Counted from the stretch's first letter, positions 1 to 8,346 are shown. The stretch is DNA of 59,406 nt from an uncultured bacterium (GCA_913009335.1 CAJVXN010000008.1:1-59406); one strand, 5' to 3'. The notes: generated from the sequence alone by a model not told the origin. Made by a program: numbers and translations.

Positions 1-113
1 TTGAGTATGTTGAAATGTATTACAATAGGAAAAGGGCGCATTCAACGCTTGGATTTTTAAGCCCTTTTGATTACGAAAAACGTTCTTTACAATCTTTACT
101 AACTGTCCACTAA
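1..113 (+). CDS. IS3-family transposase (OrfB), C-terminal fragment
   Basis: Only the last 36 codons are present, read from base 3 to the TAA at 111-113. The residues EYVEMYYNRKRAHSTLGFLS are the typical end of an IS3/IS150-type DDE transposase: the conserved YN..R.H..LG..SP segment that follows the catalytic Glu helix. The rest of the protein lies upstream of the window. The family call rests on this C-terminal motif alone, but that motif is characteristic. Confidence 0.75.
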   Translation, partial: EYVEMYYNRKRAHSTLGFLSPFDYEKRSLQSLLTVH

Positions 114-126
114 AGAGGGGAAGGTC
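1..126 (+). mobile_element. 3' end of an IS3-family insertion sequence
   Basis: The window opens inside an insertion sequence. The end of its transposase stops at 113. The following bases, about 104-126, read GTCCACTAAAGAGGGGAAGG and look like the terminal inverted repeat of IS3-type elements. The other end lies outside the window, so the exact boundary and the target duplication cannot be fixed. Confidence 0.6.
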
Positions 127-155
127 ATATTGTTATTCTGTTTTGTGTAGGCGTT

Positions 156-527
156 GTGCTTTATAATCTTCCCAATATTATTTCTCCTGTAGAAATGTCA
201 ACACAAAATGATATTTCCCAAAGACTATGGGGTTTAGGTACACTCACCCTTGATCGAGCCTGGGATGAGAATATAGGAGGTTACCGATGTTCATATGCTC
301 TCGTTACATGGGAAAATACAACTACTGACACATTTAATGCAGGAGTTACAATTCAGGCTGTAGCCTATGATTCTAGGGGGCATAAAATTAACGAAAACCA
401 ACGCTCTTTTTTCGTTCACGAACGTGGGCTGATAGTTCCAGGATTTAAAGGGACACTAAAAATCCCTGTTGAGTTGGGAGAGGCACAGTTTGCTCGAATG
501 GAGTGCTCTATTATATCTGCAAGGTAA
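156..527 (+). CDS. Small protein with FxLYD-like beta domain, function unknown
   Basis: This is a 123-residue ORF that starts with GTG at 156; an in-frame ATG at 195 is the alternative start. Neither has a clear Shine-Dalgarno sequence. The central part (residues about 45-95, with VTWENTT, VTIQAVAYDSRGHKI and RSFFV) resembles the small extracytoplasmic beta-sandwich domains called FxLYD/DUF3426-like, in which a polar WxN turn is followed by an AYD..G strand. No signal peptide is visible, so the native N-terminus may have been lost when the neighbouring insertion sequence arrived. The domain comparison is from memory and tentative. Confidence 0.5.
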   Translation: MLYNLPNIISPVEMSTQNDISQRLWGLGTLTLDRAWDENIGGYRCSYALVTWENTTTDTFNAGVTIQAVAYDSRGHKINENQRSFFVHERGLIVPGFKGTLKIPVELGEAQFARMECSIISAR

Positions 528-576
528 GTAGATTAAAGAAATTTAGCATAGTAGTAACTAAATATGCATCAGGGAA

Positions 577-1263
577 ATGTCTTATCGTATAACTAATGCC
601 TATATTGAACTTGTATTTTCGCATATTAATGAGCAACTCTTAGATTTGCATAACTATAGTTCATTTTTTGAAGGAACGTTATTAAACATGAGAAAAAATT
701 TAAGTAAATCAGCAGATAATATTTCTTCAAAGCTCCCTAAAAGATATCGATGGAAAGCATTCGACAATATTGGTGAACATTTATTTTACATTGATGATTT
801 ATTTCCTCAGATTCATCGCTCGTCTTTATTCTTAACAATTTATGCTGTTTTTGAATTTGAACTGGATTTTCTCTGCAAAGCTCTACGAAATTATTACAAA
901 TTAAATCTAAAACCAAGTGATTTACAAGGAAAAGGTATTAGACGGTCAGAAAATTACTTTTCAAAAGTTATAAATATTTCTTTTCCTACCAATGTTAAAC
1001 AATGGAGACAAATATGCACCTTAAATAATATTAGGAATTTGATTGCTCATACCAGCGGAATTTTATTACTTGATAATCAAAAATATAAAGAAATTAAAAA
1101 ATATATTCGAAATCATGAAAATATTGATTTGCACGTCATTGAAAATAACATGACCTTTTTAAGATTGAATGAAAAATTTTGTCCTTCGACCGTGGGAACA
1201 ATAAAATCATTTTTTCATGTTTTAAAAACTATAATCGGCAAAAAATTACAAAAAAGTTCCTAA
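577..1263 (+). CDS. HEPN-like protein, possible RNase or abortive-infection factor
   Basis: A 228-residue, mostly helical, very AT-rich protein starting at ATG 577. Around residues 151-158 it has RNLIAHTSG, which contains the R-x4-H motif (RNLIAH) that forms the RNase active site of HEPN-domain proteins. It is otherwise not recognisable. It lies between an insertion sequence and a toxin-antitoxin pair, where HEPN proteins often act in phage defence or as toxins. No paired MNT nucleotidyltransferase antitoxin is next to it. A hairpin at 1290-1305 could terminate its transcript. The HEPN call depends on one motif in a plausible helical context. Confidence 0.5.
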   Translation: MSYRITNAYIELVFSHINEQLLDLHNYSSFFEGTLLNMRKNLSKSADNISSKLPKRYRWKAFDNIGEHLFYIDDLFPQIHRSSLFLTIYAVFEFELDFLCKALRNYYKLNLKPSDLQGKGIRRSENYFSKVINISFPTNVKQWRQICTLNNIRNLIAHTSGILLLDNQKYKEIKKYIRNHENIDLHVIENNMTFLRLNEKFCPSTVGTIKSFFHVLKTIIGKKLQKSS

Positions 1264-1289
1264 TAGCTTCATACAGTTGACATTAAATC

Positions 1290-1314
1290 GCGCCAAAATT
1301 GGCGCACGTTTTAG
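1290..1314 (+). terminator. Candidate intrinsic terminator after the HEPN-like gene
   Basis: GCGCCAA, a 2-base AA loop and TTGGCGC form a 7-bp perfect stem at 1290-1305, followed by ACGTTTTAG. It sits 27 bases after the stop codon. The T tract is short, so termination would be modest. Confidence 0.45.
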
Positions 1315-1416
1315 TTCATCAAAGCCGTTATGTTAAAAGAAAACAAAAATTTATGGGTAGTGTTGAAGGGGCAAAGAGTGGTAGGGTTTGATGAGAGGGA
1401 AAAAGAGAGTTTGCCC

Positions 1417-1449
1417 TTGACAAAGGTTAGCAAATATGCTAACCTTTGT
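1417..1449 (+). promoter_or_regulatory. higBA promoter with palindromic operator
   Basis: A consensus -35 box TTGACA lies at 1417-1422, and a weak -10 box TAACCT lies 17 bases later at 1440-1445. The whole promoter is covered by a perfect inverted repeat with 13-base arms, ACAAAGGTTAGCA at 1420-1432 and its complement at 1437-1449, separated by AATA. This is the expected architecture for autorepression by the HTH antitoxin encoded 15 bases further on. Confidence 0.8.
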
Positions 1450-1463
1450 ATAGAAGGCATTTT

Positions 1464-1871
1464 ATGACAATTCGTAAGAAAGAAGATTATATCTTCTGCC
1501 AGGGAGAGAAATTTCAGGTAGAGTTCTATTTTACCGGGGTAGGAAAGATGCCGGCTAAGGAGTATTTAGAAAATGCCTCTTTGGGTGTAAAGGTAAAGCT
1601 GGCTGCCTTAGTGAAATATATTGCTGAGCATGGGAGACTTTTTGATATAACAAAGTTTAGGCAGGTGGACTCAAAAGAGAAAATTTATGAGTTTAAACCA
1701 GCGGGGCATCGTTTCTTTAACTTTTTCTATGAAGGTGGGAAAATAATCATTACTAACGCCTACATGAAAAAATCTCAGAAAGTAAGTAAGAAAGATTTAG
1801 AAAAAGCTAAGACTATGAAGAAAAATTATATTGCTAGAGTCAAAGGGGGTATTTATTATGAAAAGAGCTAA
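1464..1871 (+). CDS. higB: HigB/RelE-superfamily toxin (Gp49-like)
   Basis: A 135-residue protein of the RelE/ParE superfamily, phage Gp49/HigB branch. These are ribosome-dependent mRNA endonucleases. Family signatures are the N-terminal strand FQVEFYFT, the helix KVKLAALVKYIAEHGRL, the block FRQVDSKEKIYEFKPAGHRFFNFFYEGGKIII and the lysine-rich C-terminal helix. The start was set at ATG 1464, which has AGAAGG six bases upstream, rather than at a TTG further out. The antitoxin ORF starts 14 bases before this stop codon, so the two are translationally coupled. The toxin-first order is typical of HigBA. Confidence 0.85.
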   Translation: MTIRKKEDYIFCQGEKFQVEFYFTGVGKMPAKEYLENASLGVKVKLAALVKYIAEHGRLFDITKFRQVDSKEKIYEFKPAGHRFFNFFYEGGKIIITNAYMKKSQKVSKKDLEKAKTMKKNYIARVKGGIYYEKS

Positions 1872-2172
1872 AACTTATATGGATAAGTTAATGGGGAATA
1901 AAAAATTCCGCGAGAGGTTTGATAAGGAATATCAAAATCTTTGCATTGGAGAACAGATTGCTATGGCGCGGCACCAGGCACATCTGACACAATCTGCTTT
2001 AGCAAAACAGATACATACTACTAAATCAGCTATCTCACGCTACGAGAGCGCTGATTATTCCGGGTATAGCTTCCCGCTTTTGGCGAGAATAGCCAAAGCT
2101 TGCGGGACAGATTTGAAAATTATTTTTGTTGCTACACGAAATAGAAATGATTCACCAGCTGCAAGTTTGTAA
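1858..2172 (+). CDS. higA: HigA-type antitoxin, XRE-family HTH regulator
   Basis: A 104-residue protein with a lambda-repressor type helix-turn-helix at about residues 37-92 (IAMARHQAHLTQSALAKQIH, then TKSAISRYESADY). The start is ATG 1858, preceded by the strong site AAAGGGGGT at 1842-1850. The gene overlaps higB by 14 bases. By analogy with other HigA proteins it should neutralise HigB by direct binding and repress the promoter through the palindrome at 1420-1449. The extended N-terminal helix and the C-terminal LLARIAKACGTDLKIIF strand are typical of the family. Confidence 0.88.
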   Translation: MKRAKTYMDKLMGNKKFRERFDKEYQNLCIGEQIAMARHQAHLTQSALAKQIHTTKSAISRYESADYSGYSFPLLARIAKACGTDLKIIFVATRNRNDSPAASL

Positions 2173-2194
2173 AATTTAACCAACGCGTAAACCT

Positions 2195-2213
2195 ACGGAA
2201 CTTTTAGTTCCGT
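2195..2213 (+). other. Stem-loop downstream of higBA
   Basis: ACGGAACT, loop TTT and AGTTCCGT form a perfect 8-bp hairpin 22 bases after the higA stop. The flanking GTAAACC and GGTTTTAC can extend it imperfectly. No T tract follows, so it may be a weak terminator or a small palindromic repeat. Confidence 0.4.
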
Positions 2214-2302
2214 GAATGGTTTTACCAGAAAAGCTTAAGAAAAATTAAACTTTCCGCGTTAATAATTTGTATCGCAGAAAGATAAGTTGATTGGAGCAAG
2301 TT

Positions 2303-2755
2303 ATGAAGGTAAGAGAGGTGATGCAAAAAGATGTGAAAAGCTTATTGCCTGATATGCCTGTAAAAGACGCTTTAGACTTTATTTTCAAGATGCAGATAAG
2401 CGGTTTGCCCGTTATTGACAAAGACAGCAACTTGTTGGGAAGTTTTACGGAGAAAAATGTATTAAAGATTATTCTACCGAGTTATCTTAGCCAGGTAGGG
2501 GGGTTTATTTATGAAGATAATCCTAAGAATATAAAAAATAAATTTACTAAGTTATCAGAATTAAAGATTATTGATGTTATGAGTAAAGGTGCTTATACGA
2601 TAAATGATGACGCATCTTTAAGTGAGGCAGCGCGGATTATGCTTGTTAAGGATATTCGGAGAATACCGGTTTTAAATAAGGGTGAAAAAATAGTAGGGAT
2701 AGTATCAAGGTGTGATATATTGAAGGCCCTTAAGAAAATGGCAGAAGGCAAATGA
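2303..2755 (+). CDS. Tandem CBS-domain protein
   Basis: A 150-residue protein made of two CBS domains (about residues 1-55 and 90-150), with the usual VMQKDVKSLLPDMPVKDAL, SGLPVID, VMSKGAYTINDDASL and RRIPVL..G..VGIVSRCDIL blocks. Such pairs bind adenosine nucleotides and regulate partner enzymes or transporters. ATG 2303 has GGAG seven bases upstream, which is better than the TTG at 2291. The stop codon overlaps the ATG of the following permease, so this protein is likely a cytoplasmic nucleotide-sensing regulator of that transporter. Confidence 0.88.
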   Translation: MKVREVMQKDVKSLLPDMPVKDALDFIFKMQISGLPVIDKDSNLLGSFTEKNVLKIILPSYLSQVGGFIYEDNPKNIKNKFTKLSELKIIDVMSKGAYTINDDASLSEAARIMLVKDIRRIPVLNKGEKIVGIVSRCDILKALKKMAEGK

Positions 2756-4136
2756 TTAGAAAGTTTATATTATTATTTATTATTTCTATATCAACAGGCC
2801 TGTTGAGTACTACAATAGGTTTTAATTCTCATCAGGCGCTGGCTTTATCTATATTTCTTACTTCTGTTTTGGGGACTTTATTCTTTTGGAGTTTTAGAGT
2901 CGCGTTTGTGTTTGTGGGCTCAAGCCTTTTGCTGCTTACCAATACAATTAATTTTGAAAGTTTTATTAAAGCAGCCTCTCTAGATGTAATTTTGTTTTTG
3001 ATGGGTATGATGGTTGCAGTAGGATTGCTTAAGGATACGGGTTTGTTTGCCTGGATTGTAGGTTTTATGCTGCGGATTAAGAATCTTACGGCAAATAAAT
3101 TCTTGATGGCAATTTGCGTTATTTCGGCCCTGCTTTCCGCTATGACCAGCGAGGTTGTCTCGATTATATTTGTCGTGGCCGCGGTTTTAGAGATTTGCGA
3201 TTATTTTGAGGTGGACCCCGTACCTTTTATTATAATTTCTGTTCTTGCTACTAATATTGGAAGCAGCGCTACGGTATTAGGTAATCCTATTGGTATATTG
3301 ATTGCTACAAAGGCAGGCCTTACATTTGAAGATTTTATTGTTAAGGCTTTTCCTTTAGCGATGATCTGTCTCGTTGTGCTTATATTTATAGTTAAGATTT
3401 GGTATAGAAAAACATTAATTCATCTGGATGCAAAAATTAAAGATTTCGGCGCAAACGAGATGTTGATTAAATTAATATCCGTCCCTATAGAGAGAGAGAG
3501 CTTAAAATAGCTTTATGTATTTTTGGGACAACTTTGTTTTTTATCGGGATGCACCATCGTTTTGAGATTTTACTGGGGTTGGAAAACAACACAATTCTTT
3601 TAACTATGCCTTTACTATCTGCCGGGTGTATAATGTTCTGGAAGTGGCGCAAGGCCCGTGAATTTATAGAGAAAGATGTAGAATGGTGGACACTGGTATT
3701 TTTCTTATTACTTTTTGCTCAGGCAGGCGCCTTGCATTATACCGGGGCAACAGATGTATTAGCAAAATACTTAGCCGGAATTGCCGGGCATAATCAAATT
3801 AGCCTGATTATTTTAATAATTACATCGTCTGCTATTGGTTCAAGTATTCTTGATAACGTGGTATTAGTCGCCGCGTTTATTCCTGTCATACAGAGTTTCA
3901 AGGATATGGGTTTTAATCTTCAGCCTTTCTGGTGGGCCCTTCTTTTTGGCGGGTGTTTTGGGGGTAATATTACACTTGTGGGGTCAACGGCGAATATTGT
4001 CGCTTTAGGTATACTGGAGAAAGAAAGAAATATCAAATTAACCTTTTTACGCTGGTTTTGGATAGGGTTGACTGTGGGCATAGTTAGTATTATTATTGCC
4101 ACAATAGCCCTAATCTTTCTACCGATATATAAATAA
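2752..4136 (+). pseudogene. ArsB/NhaD/SLC13-like ion permease split by an AG-repeat frameshift
   Basis: Two adjacent ORFs, 2752-3510 and 3534-4136, together make one permease of about 460 residues with roughly 11 membrane segments. The N-terminal half has ALLSAMTSEVVSIIF and NIGSSATVLGNPIGI; the C-terminal half has the matching pseudo-symmetric blocks SSAIGSSILDNVVLVAAFIP and GGNITLVGSTANIVALG. This two-fold repeat is typical of the ion transporter superfamily (ArsB, NhaD, SLC13, YbiR). The frame breaks at an (AG)6 tract at 3489-3500. Removing one AG unit restores the reading I-E-R-E-L-K-I-A-L and joins the halves with no stop. It overlaps the CBS gene before it and the DUF502 gene after it. 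The substrate is unknown. Confidence 0.8.
3489..3500 (+). repeat. (AG)6 dinucleotide tract at the permease frameshift
   Basis: Six perfect AG units lie inside the coding sequence exactly where the reading frame is lost. With five units the two halves of the permease are in one frame. Such tracts are prone to slipped-strand mispairing. Confidence 0.85.
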
Positions 4137-4726
4137 TGCATAAATTACGCACATATTTTTTAACAGGAATTGCTTTAATTCTCCCTATCCTTATAACTGT
4201 TTATATCCTTGTGGGGCTATTTCGTTTTGTTGATGGTTTATTGGGCAAATATATAAACTACTATTTCCTGCAGAATTTTGGATATACAATTCCCGGATTG
4301 GGTATTTTACTTTTCTTGGTTATTATTTTGGCTATGGGGATTTTCGCTACGAATTTTTTAGGCAAGAGACTCTTGCGCCTGGCAGAAAGAATATTTCTTG
4401 CGATTCCTTTTGTGTCCAAGATTTATCCCCATGCAAAACAATTTATTAATTTTGTGGTAGGTAAAGAGAAACCATCTTTTAAGAAGGTGGTGTTGGTAGA
4501 ATATCCGCGTAAAGGGGTTTATTCGTTAGGATTTGTTATGAATGAAAGGATGCGCCAGATAGAAGAAAAAGTAAAGCAGGAAATAGTTACTGTTCTTATT
4601 CCGATTAGCCCTAATCCGCTTAGTGGATATTTTGTGTTTTTTAATAAAGAAGAAGTAATTTATTTAGATATGAGCGTTGAAGATGGGATGAAACTGGTTA
4701 TTTCCGGCGGCGTTCTGCAGCCTTAA
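4136..4726 (+). CDS. DUF502 family membrane protein
   Basis: A 196-residue inner-membrane protein of the DUF502 family. It starts with the signature MHKLRTYFLTGIALILPI, and has two N-terminal transmembrane segments (about residues 8-30 and 50-72), the block LGKRLLRLAERIFLAIPFVSKIY and a soluble C-terminal domain with VLIPISPNPLSGYFVFF. Its ATG overlaps the last base of the permease. The biochemical function of the family is not established; plant relatives (LCV-like) are also unassigned enzymatically. Confidence 0.88.
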   Translation: MHKLRTYFLTGIALILPILITVYILVGLFRFVDGLLGKYINYYFLQNFGYTIPGLGILLFLVIILAMGIFATNFLGKRLLRLAERIFLAIPFVSKIYPHAKQFINFVVGKEKPSFKKVVLVEYPRKGVYSLGFVMNERMRQIEEKVKQEIVTVLIPISPNPLSGYFVFFNKEEVIYLDMSVEDGMKLVISGGVLQP

Positions 4727-4733
4727 ATGCGTA

Positions 4734-5180
4734 ATGTGCAAGCAATATTCTCGACTATTAGCGGTTATTATATTGTCGTTAACTTTTGTATCTCTAAGCG
4801 TTGCCCTTGATGAGGATAGCGAGAGGGACGACTTCTTTTTAGAAGAGGCCTCTTCTCTTGCATCCGTTCAGGAAGAATTACCCCTAGAACAAAATGAACA
4901 AGAAGAGATAGTTGAGGTAGGCGCAGGCTGGGCATGGGGAGACGTTTTATTTATAGACTTTGATGCCGGACAGTTTGTGGTTAACTATTTAGATTACGAT
5001 AAACTCATTAAAACAGATATTGTTTTGTTTGTTGATGAAAAAACTGTTTTTGAAAATGCGCACGGACTAGACAGAATAGAGATTGATGATAGCGTAAGCG
5101 TAGATTACATAATAACCGATAGTGATAAGAATATAGCCCGTTTAATAACTGTAGAACGTATACAGCAGCTTAATGAATAA
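4734..5180 (+). CDS. Secreted acidic protein, function unknown
   Basis: A 148-residue protein with a signal peptide (KQYSRLLAVIILSLTFVSLSVA, cleavage probably after residue 24-25). A very acidic linker follows, then a small beta-rich domain (about residues 62-145) with repeated strands such as WGDVLFIDFDAGQFVVNYLD and DSVSVDYIIT. It starts seven bases after the DUF502 stop, so it is probably in the same operon and acts in the periplasm. I do not recognise a named family. Confidence 0.65.
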   Translation: MCKQYSRLLAVIILSLTFVSLSVALDEDSERDDFFLEEASSLASVQEELPLEQNEQEEIVEVGAGWAWGDVLFIDFDAGQFVVNYLDYDKLIKTDIVLFVDEKTVFENAHGLDRIEIDDSVSVDYIITDSDKNIARLITVERIQQLNE

Positions 5181-5191
5181 ATTAGTTTTAT

Positions 5192-5833
5192 ATGAAATCT
5201 GGACTTTTAATCTTTGATTTAGACGGAACAATTATTGATGCCTACGGAGCAATAGCAGAGAGTTTTAATTTTACAATGCGCAAACTTGGTCAATCTGCTC
5301 AGCGGGCAACATGCATTAAGAGAGTAGTGGGCCATGGAGATAGAAATCTTCTTGCGCCTTTTGTGCCAAAAAATGTTGTAGATAAGGCATTGAGTGTATA
5401 TCGAAAACATCATCAGTATTCCCTGTTACGAAAGTCAAAACTGCTGCCTTACGCAAAAGCCATTTTGCGCAGCTTGGATAAAGAAGGTGTGAAACTGGCG
5501 ATAGCTTCTAACAGGCCTACGAAATTCTCCCTTATTTTATTGAGACATCTTGGAATTGCGAGTTATTTTGACTATGTTTTATGCGCGGATAAGCTAACGT
5601 TTCGAAAGCCGCATCCGCTAATTTTAAATACAATAATACGAAAACTAAAACTTAACAAGCAAGATACTCTATACGTGGGGGATATGGCCCTTGATGCCGA
5701 AACAGGCAGAAGGGCCGGAATAAAAACTATTATTGTTTTAGGCGGCTCAAGCAGTATCAAGGAGATAAAGAAAGAAAATCCGTTTAAGATCGTAAAAAAC
5801 CTTTCTTACTTGCGCGGGGTTATCAATGAATGA
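5192..5833 (+). CDS. HAD-superfamily phosphatase, phosphoglycolate phosphatase-like
   Basis: A 213-residue HAD hydrolase with all four motifs: DLDGTIIDA (motif I, nucleophile Asp and acid/base Asp), IASNRPT (motif II), a Lys in FRKPHP (motif III) and VGDMALDAETGRRAG (motif IV). The helical cap between motifs I and II places it in the Gph/PGMB-like subfamily. The exact substrate cannot be inferred; phosphoglycolate or another small phosphomonoester is possible. It follows the secreted protein by 11 bases, in the same direction. Confidence 0.85.
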   Translation: MKSGLLIFDLDGTIIDAYGAIAESFNFTMRKLGQSAQRATCIKRVVGHGDRNLLAPFVPKNVVDKALSVYRKHHQYSLLRKSKLLPYAKAILRSLDKEGVKLAIASNRPTKFSLILLRHLGIASYFDYVLCADKLTFRKPHPLILNTIIRKLKLNKQDTLYVGDMALDAETGRRAGIKTIIVLGGSSSIKEIKKENPFKIVKNLSYLRGVINE

Positions 5834-5871
5834 TTTATTAACGAGTAATATTGTTAAAAAACATGTAACAG

Positions 5872-6588
5872 ATGAATAAAAAAAATATAAAAAAGAAAAT
5901 AGCGAGTACCTCCGGGCATATTGCCGCTCTTTCAAAGATAAGTCAGGCAATCACATCAGATTATTATCTGGAAGATATATTACGTCTGATTGTGACTGTG
6001 ACTGCTCAAGTTATGGATTCAAAGATCTGTTCGATTATGCTTTTAGATGAAAAAGGGGAGCATCTGCATATACGCGCAACGCAGTCTATATCTGATGCTT
6101 ATAATAAAAAACCTCCGCTTAAAATCGGAGAAGGTATTGCCGGTAAAGTATTATCTATCAATAAGCCGCATAGTGTATATAATATATCGCAAGAAAAAGA
6201 ATATAAGTATAAAAACATTGCGCAAAAAGAAGGCCTGGTTTCTTTGCTATGCGTGCCTTTAGTCGTAAAAAATAAGGCAATAGGGGTAATCAATTTATAT
6301 ACGTCTTCGCCGCATAAATTTACTAAAAACGAAGTCAACGTGTTGACTTCGGTGGCAAATCAGGCGGCATTGGTTATAGAGAATACGCAATTACTGGTAA
6401 AGACTAAGATTATTGAAGAGGAGCTTGAAGCCAGAAAGAGTATTGAACGGGCAAAAGGCATCTTAATGAAAGACAGGAAGATATCTGAAGAAGAGGCTTA
6501 TCGGTTGATACAAAAATATAGCATGGATAGGCGAAAATCTATGAGACAAATTGCCGAGGCAATTATCTTGACTAAAGAGATGAAATAG
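5872..6588 (+). CDS. GAF-ANTAR regulator (RNA-binding antiterminator)
   Basis: A 238-residue cytoplasmic protein with an N-terminal GAF sensor domain (about residues 20-165; IGEGIAGKVLSINKP and LCVPLVVKNKAIGVINLYT are typical) and a C-terminal ANTAR domain (about residues 178-232; RKSIERAKGILMKDRKISEE and EAYRLIQKYSMDRRKSMRQI). ANTAR domains bind paired hexaloop RNA hairpins and prevent transcription termination. The signal and the targets are unknown. It sits between a HAD phosphatase and NAD+ synthetase; whether it controls them is not shown by the sequence. Confidence 0.88.
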   Translation: MNKKNIKKKIASTSGHIAALSKISQAITSDYYLEDILRLIVTVTAQVMDSKICSIMLLDEKGEHLHIRATQSISDAYNKKPPLKIGEGIAGKVLSINKPHSVYNISQEKEYKYKNIAQKEGLVSLLCVPLVVKNKAIGVINLYTSSPHKFTKNEVNVLTSVANQAALVIENTQLLVKTKIIEEELEARKSIERAKGILMKDRKISEEEAYRLIQKYSMDRRKSMRQIAEAIILTKEMK

Positions 6589-6603
6589 TAATTTAATTAA
6601 ATA

Positions 6604-8283
6604 ATGAATACGCAAAAACTAAGAATTGCTATAGCACAGATAAATGCCAAAGTCGGCGATATATGCGCGAATACAGCTAAGATAAAAGAGTTTGTGAAGC
6701 AAGCGGAGAAACAAGGAAGCGATATGGTTTGTTTCCCTGAACTGGCTATCTGTGGATACCCTCCTGAGGATCTTCTACTAAAAAATAAATTTATTAAGGC
6801 AAATATTTCTGCGCTTAAATCTATAGCCAAATCTTCCGGTGATATTGTGGCTATAGTTGGGTTTGTTGATAAAAAAGGGTCTAATCTGTATAACGCAGCA
6901 GCCTTAATCCATAATAAAAAAATAAAAGCTGTATACCATAAAGCGTTTCTACCTAATTATGGTGTTTTTGATGAGAAAAGGTATTTTAGTGCCGGTAAAG
7001 AATCTCTTGTATTTAAAATAGCAAATGTTAATTTTGGCGTAAATATTTGTGAGGATATCTGGCGTAAGGATGGGCCCTTAAGCTTTCAGGCTAAGGCTGG
7101 GGCAGGACTGATTATAAATATTAACGCCTCTCCCTACTATATGGCTAAAGGTAAAGTCAGAGAGAATTTGTTGAAAAAGCAGGCCAAGCTTAATAAGGTA
7201 TTTATTGTTTATAATAATTTAGTAGGCGGCCAGGATGAGTTGGTCTTTGACGGCCAAAGCATAATTATTGATAATAAAGGTAAGGTAATGTTGCGCGCGC
7301 AAAGTTTCGTTGAAGAATTGCGCCTAATGGATTTAGATGTTCCGTACGCAAAAAACAAAAAACAACATTTAGTAATTAAAAAAAATATTACTAATTCTAA
7401 GCCGGATTTAAAAAATCCGGAAAAGAAAATACTTAACTCTACAGAAGAGGTTTACCAGGCATTGACTTTAGGTTTACGTGATTATGTTAAAAAAAATAAT
7501 TTTAAGAAAGTTATTGTTGGTTTGTCAGGGGGTATAGATTCTTCTTTGGCCGCGGCTTTAGCCGTAGATGCTTTGGGTGCGGATAACGTAAGAGGGGTTT
7601 TCATGCCTTCGAAGTATAGCTCGAAATTGTCAAGAGACGATGCTTATAAATTGGCGAAGAATTTAAATATTTATATAGAGACAATCCCTATAAACGATAT
7701 CTTTGATGTTTACTTATCAGAATTAAAGAAAAGCTTTAAAAAGCGAGCAGCCGATATAACCGAAGAAAATCTTCAGGCACGTATTCGCGGCAATATTCTC
7801 ATGAGCCTTTCGAATAAATTCGGATACTTAGTGCTTACGACAGGTAATAAGTCTGAAGTTTCATGCGGATATTGTACTCTTTATGGTGATATGGCCGGAG
7901 GGTTTAGCATTATAAAAGATGTGCCAAAAATTTTGGTCTATAAACTTGCAAGATTTAGAAATAAAATCAGTAAAGCAGTAGTGATACCTGAGAGCGTAAT
8001 CAATAAGGAACCTACGGCAGAACTTAAACCTAATCAGAAAGATTCAGATTCTTTGCCTAGATATGAGTTATTAGATGCGATATTAAAAAAATATGTTGAG
8101 GAAGATAAAAGTTTAAGTGAGATTACAAGTTTGGGTTTTAATGCCCGGGTTGTTTCAAGGGTGATATCTTTGGTTGATAAAAGTGAGTATAAACGTAGGC
8201 AGTCTGCGCCAGGTATAAAAATTACGCCTAGGGCATTTGGTAGAGATAGGCGTATGCCGATAACAAACGGTTTTAAAGGGTGA
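6604..8283 (+). CDS. nadE: Glutamine-dependent NAD+ synthetase
   Basis: A 559-residue bifunctional enzyme that makes NAD+ from deamido-NAD+, ATP and glutamine. The N-terminal nitrilase-type glutaminase domain (about 1-260) carries the triad Glu46 (FPELAICGYPP), Lys113 and Cys149 (NICEDIW). The C-terminal synthetase domain (about 280-559) has the PP-loop SGGIDSS at 308-314, plus TGNKSE and the GGFS segment. Length and domain order are normal for the two-domain form. NadA, which acts earlier in the pathway, is at 25.3 kb. The gene begins 15 bases after the ANTAR regulator. Confidence 0.95.
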   Translation: MNTQKLRIAIAQINAKVGDICANTAKIKEFVKQAEKQGSDMVCFPELAICGYPPEDLLLKNKFIKANISALKSIAKSSGDIVAIVGFVDKKGSNLYNAAALIHNKKIKAVYHKAFLPNYGVFDEKRYFSAGKESLVFKIANVNFGVNICEDIWRKDGPLSFQAKAGAGLIININASPYYMAKGKVRENLLKKQAKLNKVFIVYNNLVGGQDELVFDGQSIIIDNKGKVMLRAQSFVEELRLMDLDVPYAKNKKQHLVIKKNITNSKPDLKNPEKKILNSTEEVYQALTLGLRDYVKKNNFKKVIVGLSGGIDSSLAAALAVDALGADNVRGVFMPSKYSSKLSRDDAYKLAKNLNIYIETIPINDIFDVYLSELKKSFKKRAADITEENLQARIRGNILMSLSNKFGYLVLTTGNKSEVSCGYCTLYGDMAGGFSIIKDVPKILVYKLARFRNKISKAVVIPESVINKEPTAELKPNQKDSDSLPRYELLDAILKKYVEEDKSLSEITSLGFNARVVSRVISLVDKSEYKRRQSAPGIKITPRAFGRDRRMPITNGFKG

Positions 8284-8346
8284 GGATGTGGCGTCCCCTC
8301 GCGTAAGTACTCGTAAATTTATTCTAAATTTACATCGTACGCTTCT

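Noticed and set aside
1270..1345. Possible integron attC-like site (hairpin GCGCCAA/TTGGCGC and a GCCGTTATGTT end)
   Set aside because: The conserved R' and R'' core sites do not match in the right positions, and no integrase or cassette array is visible.
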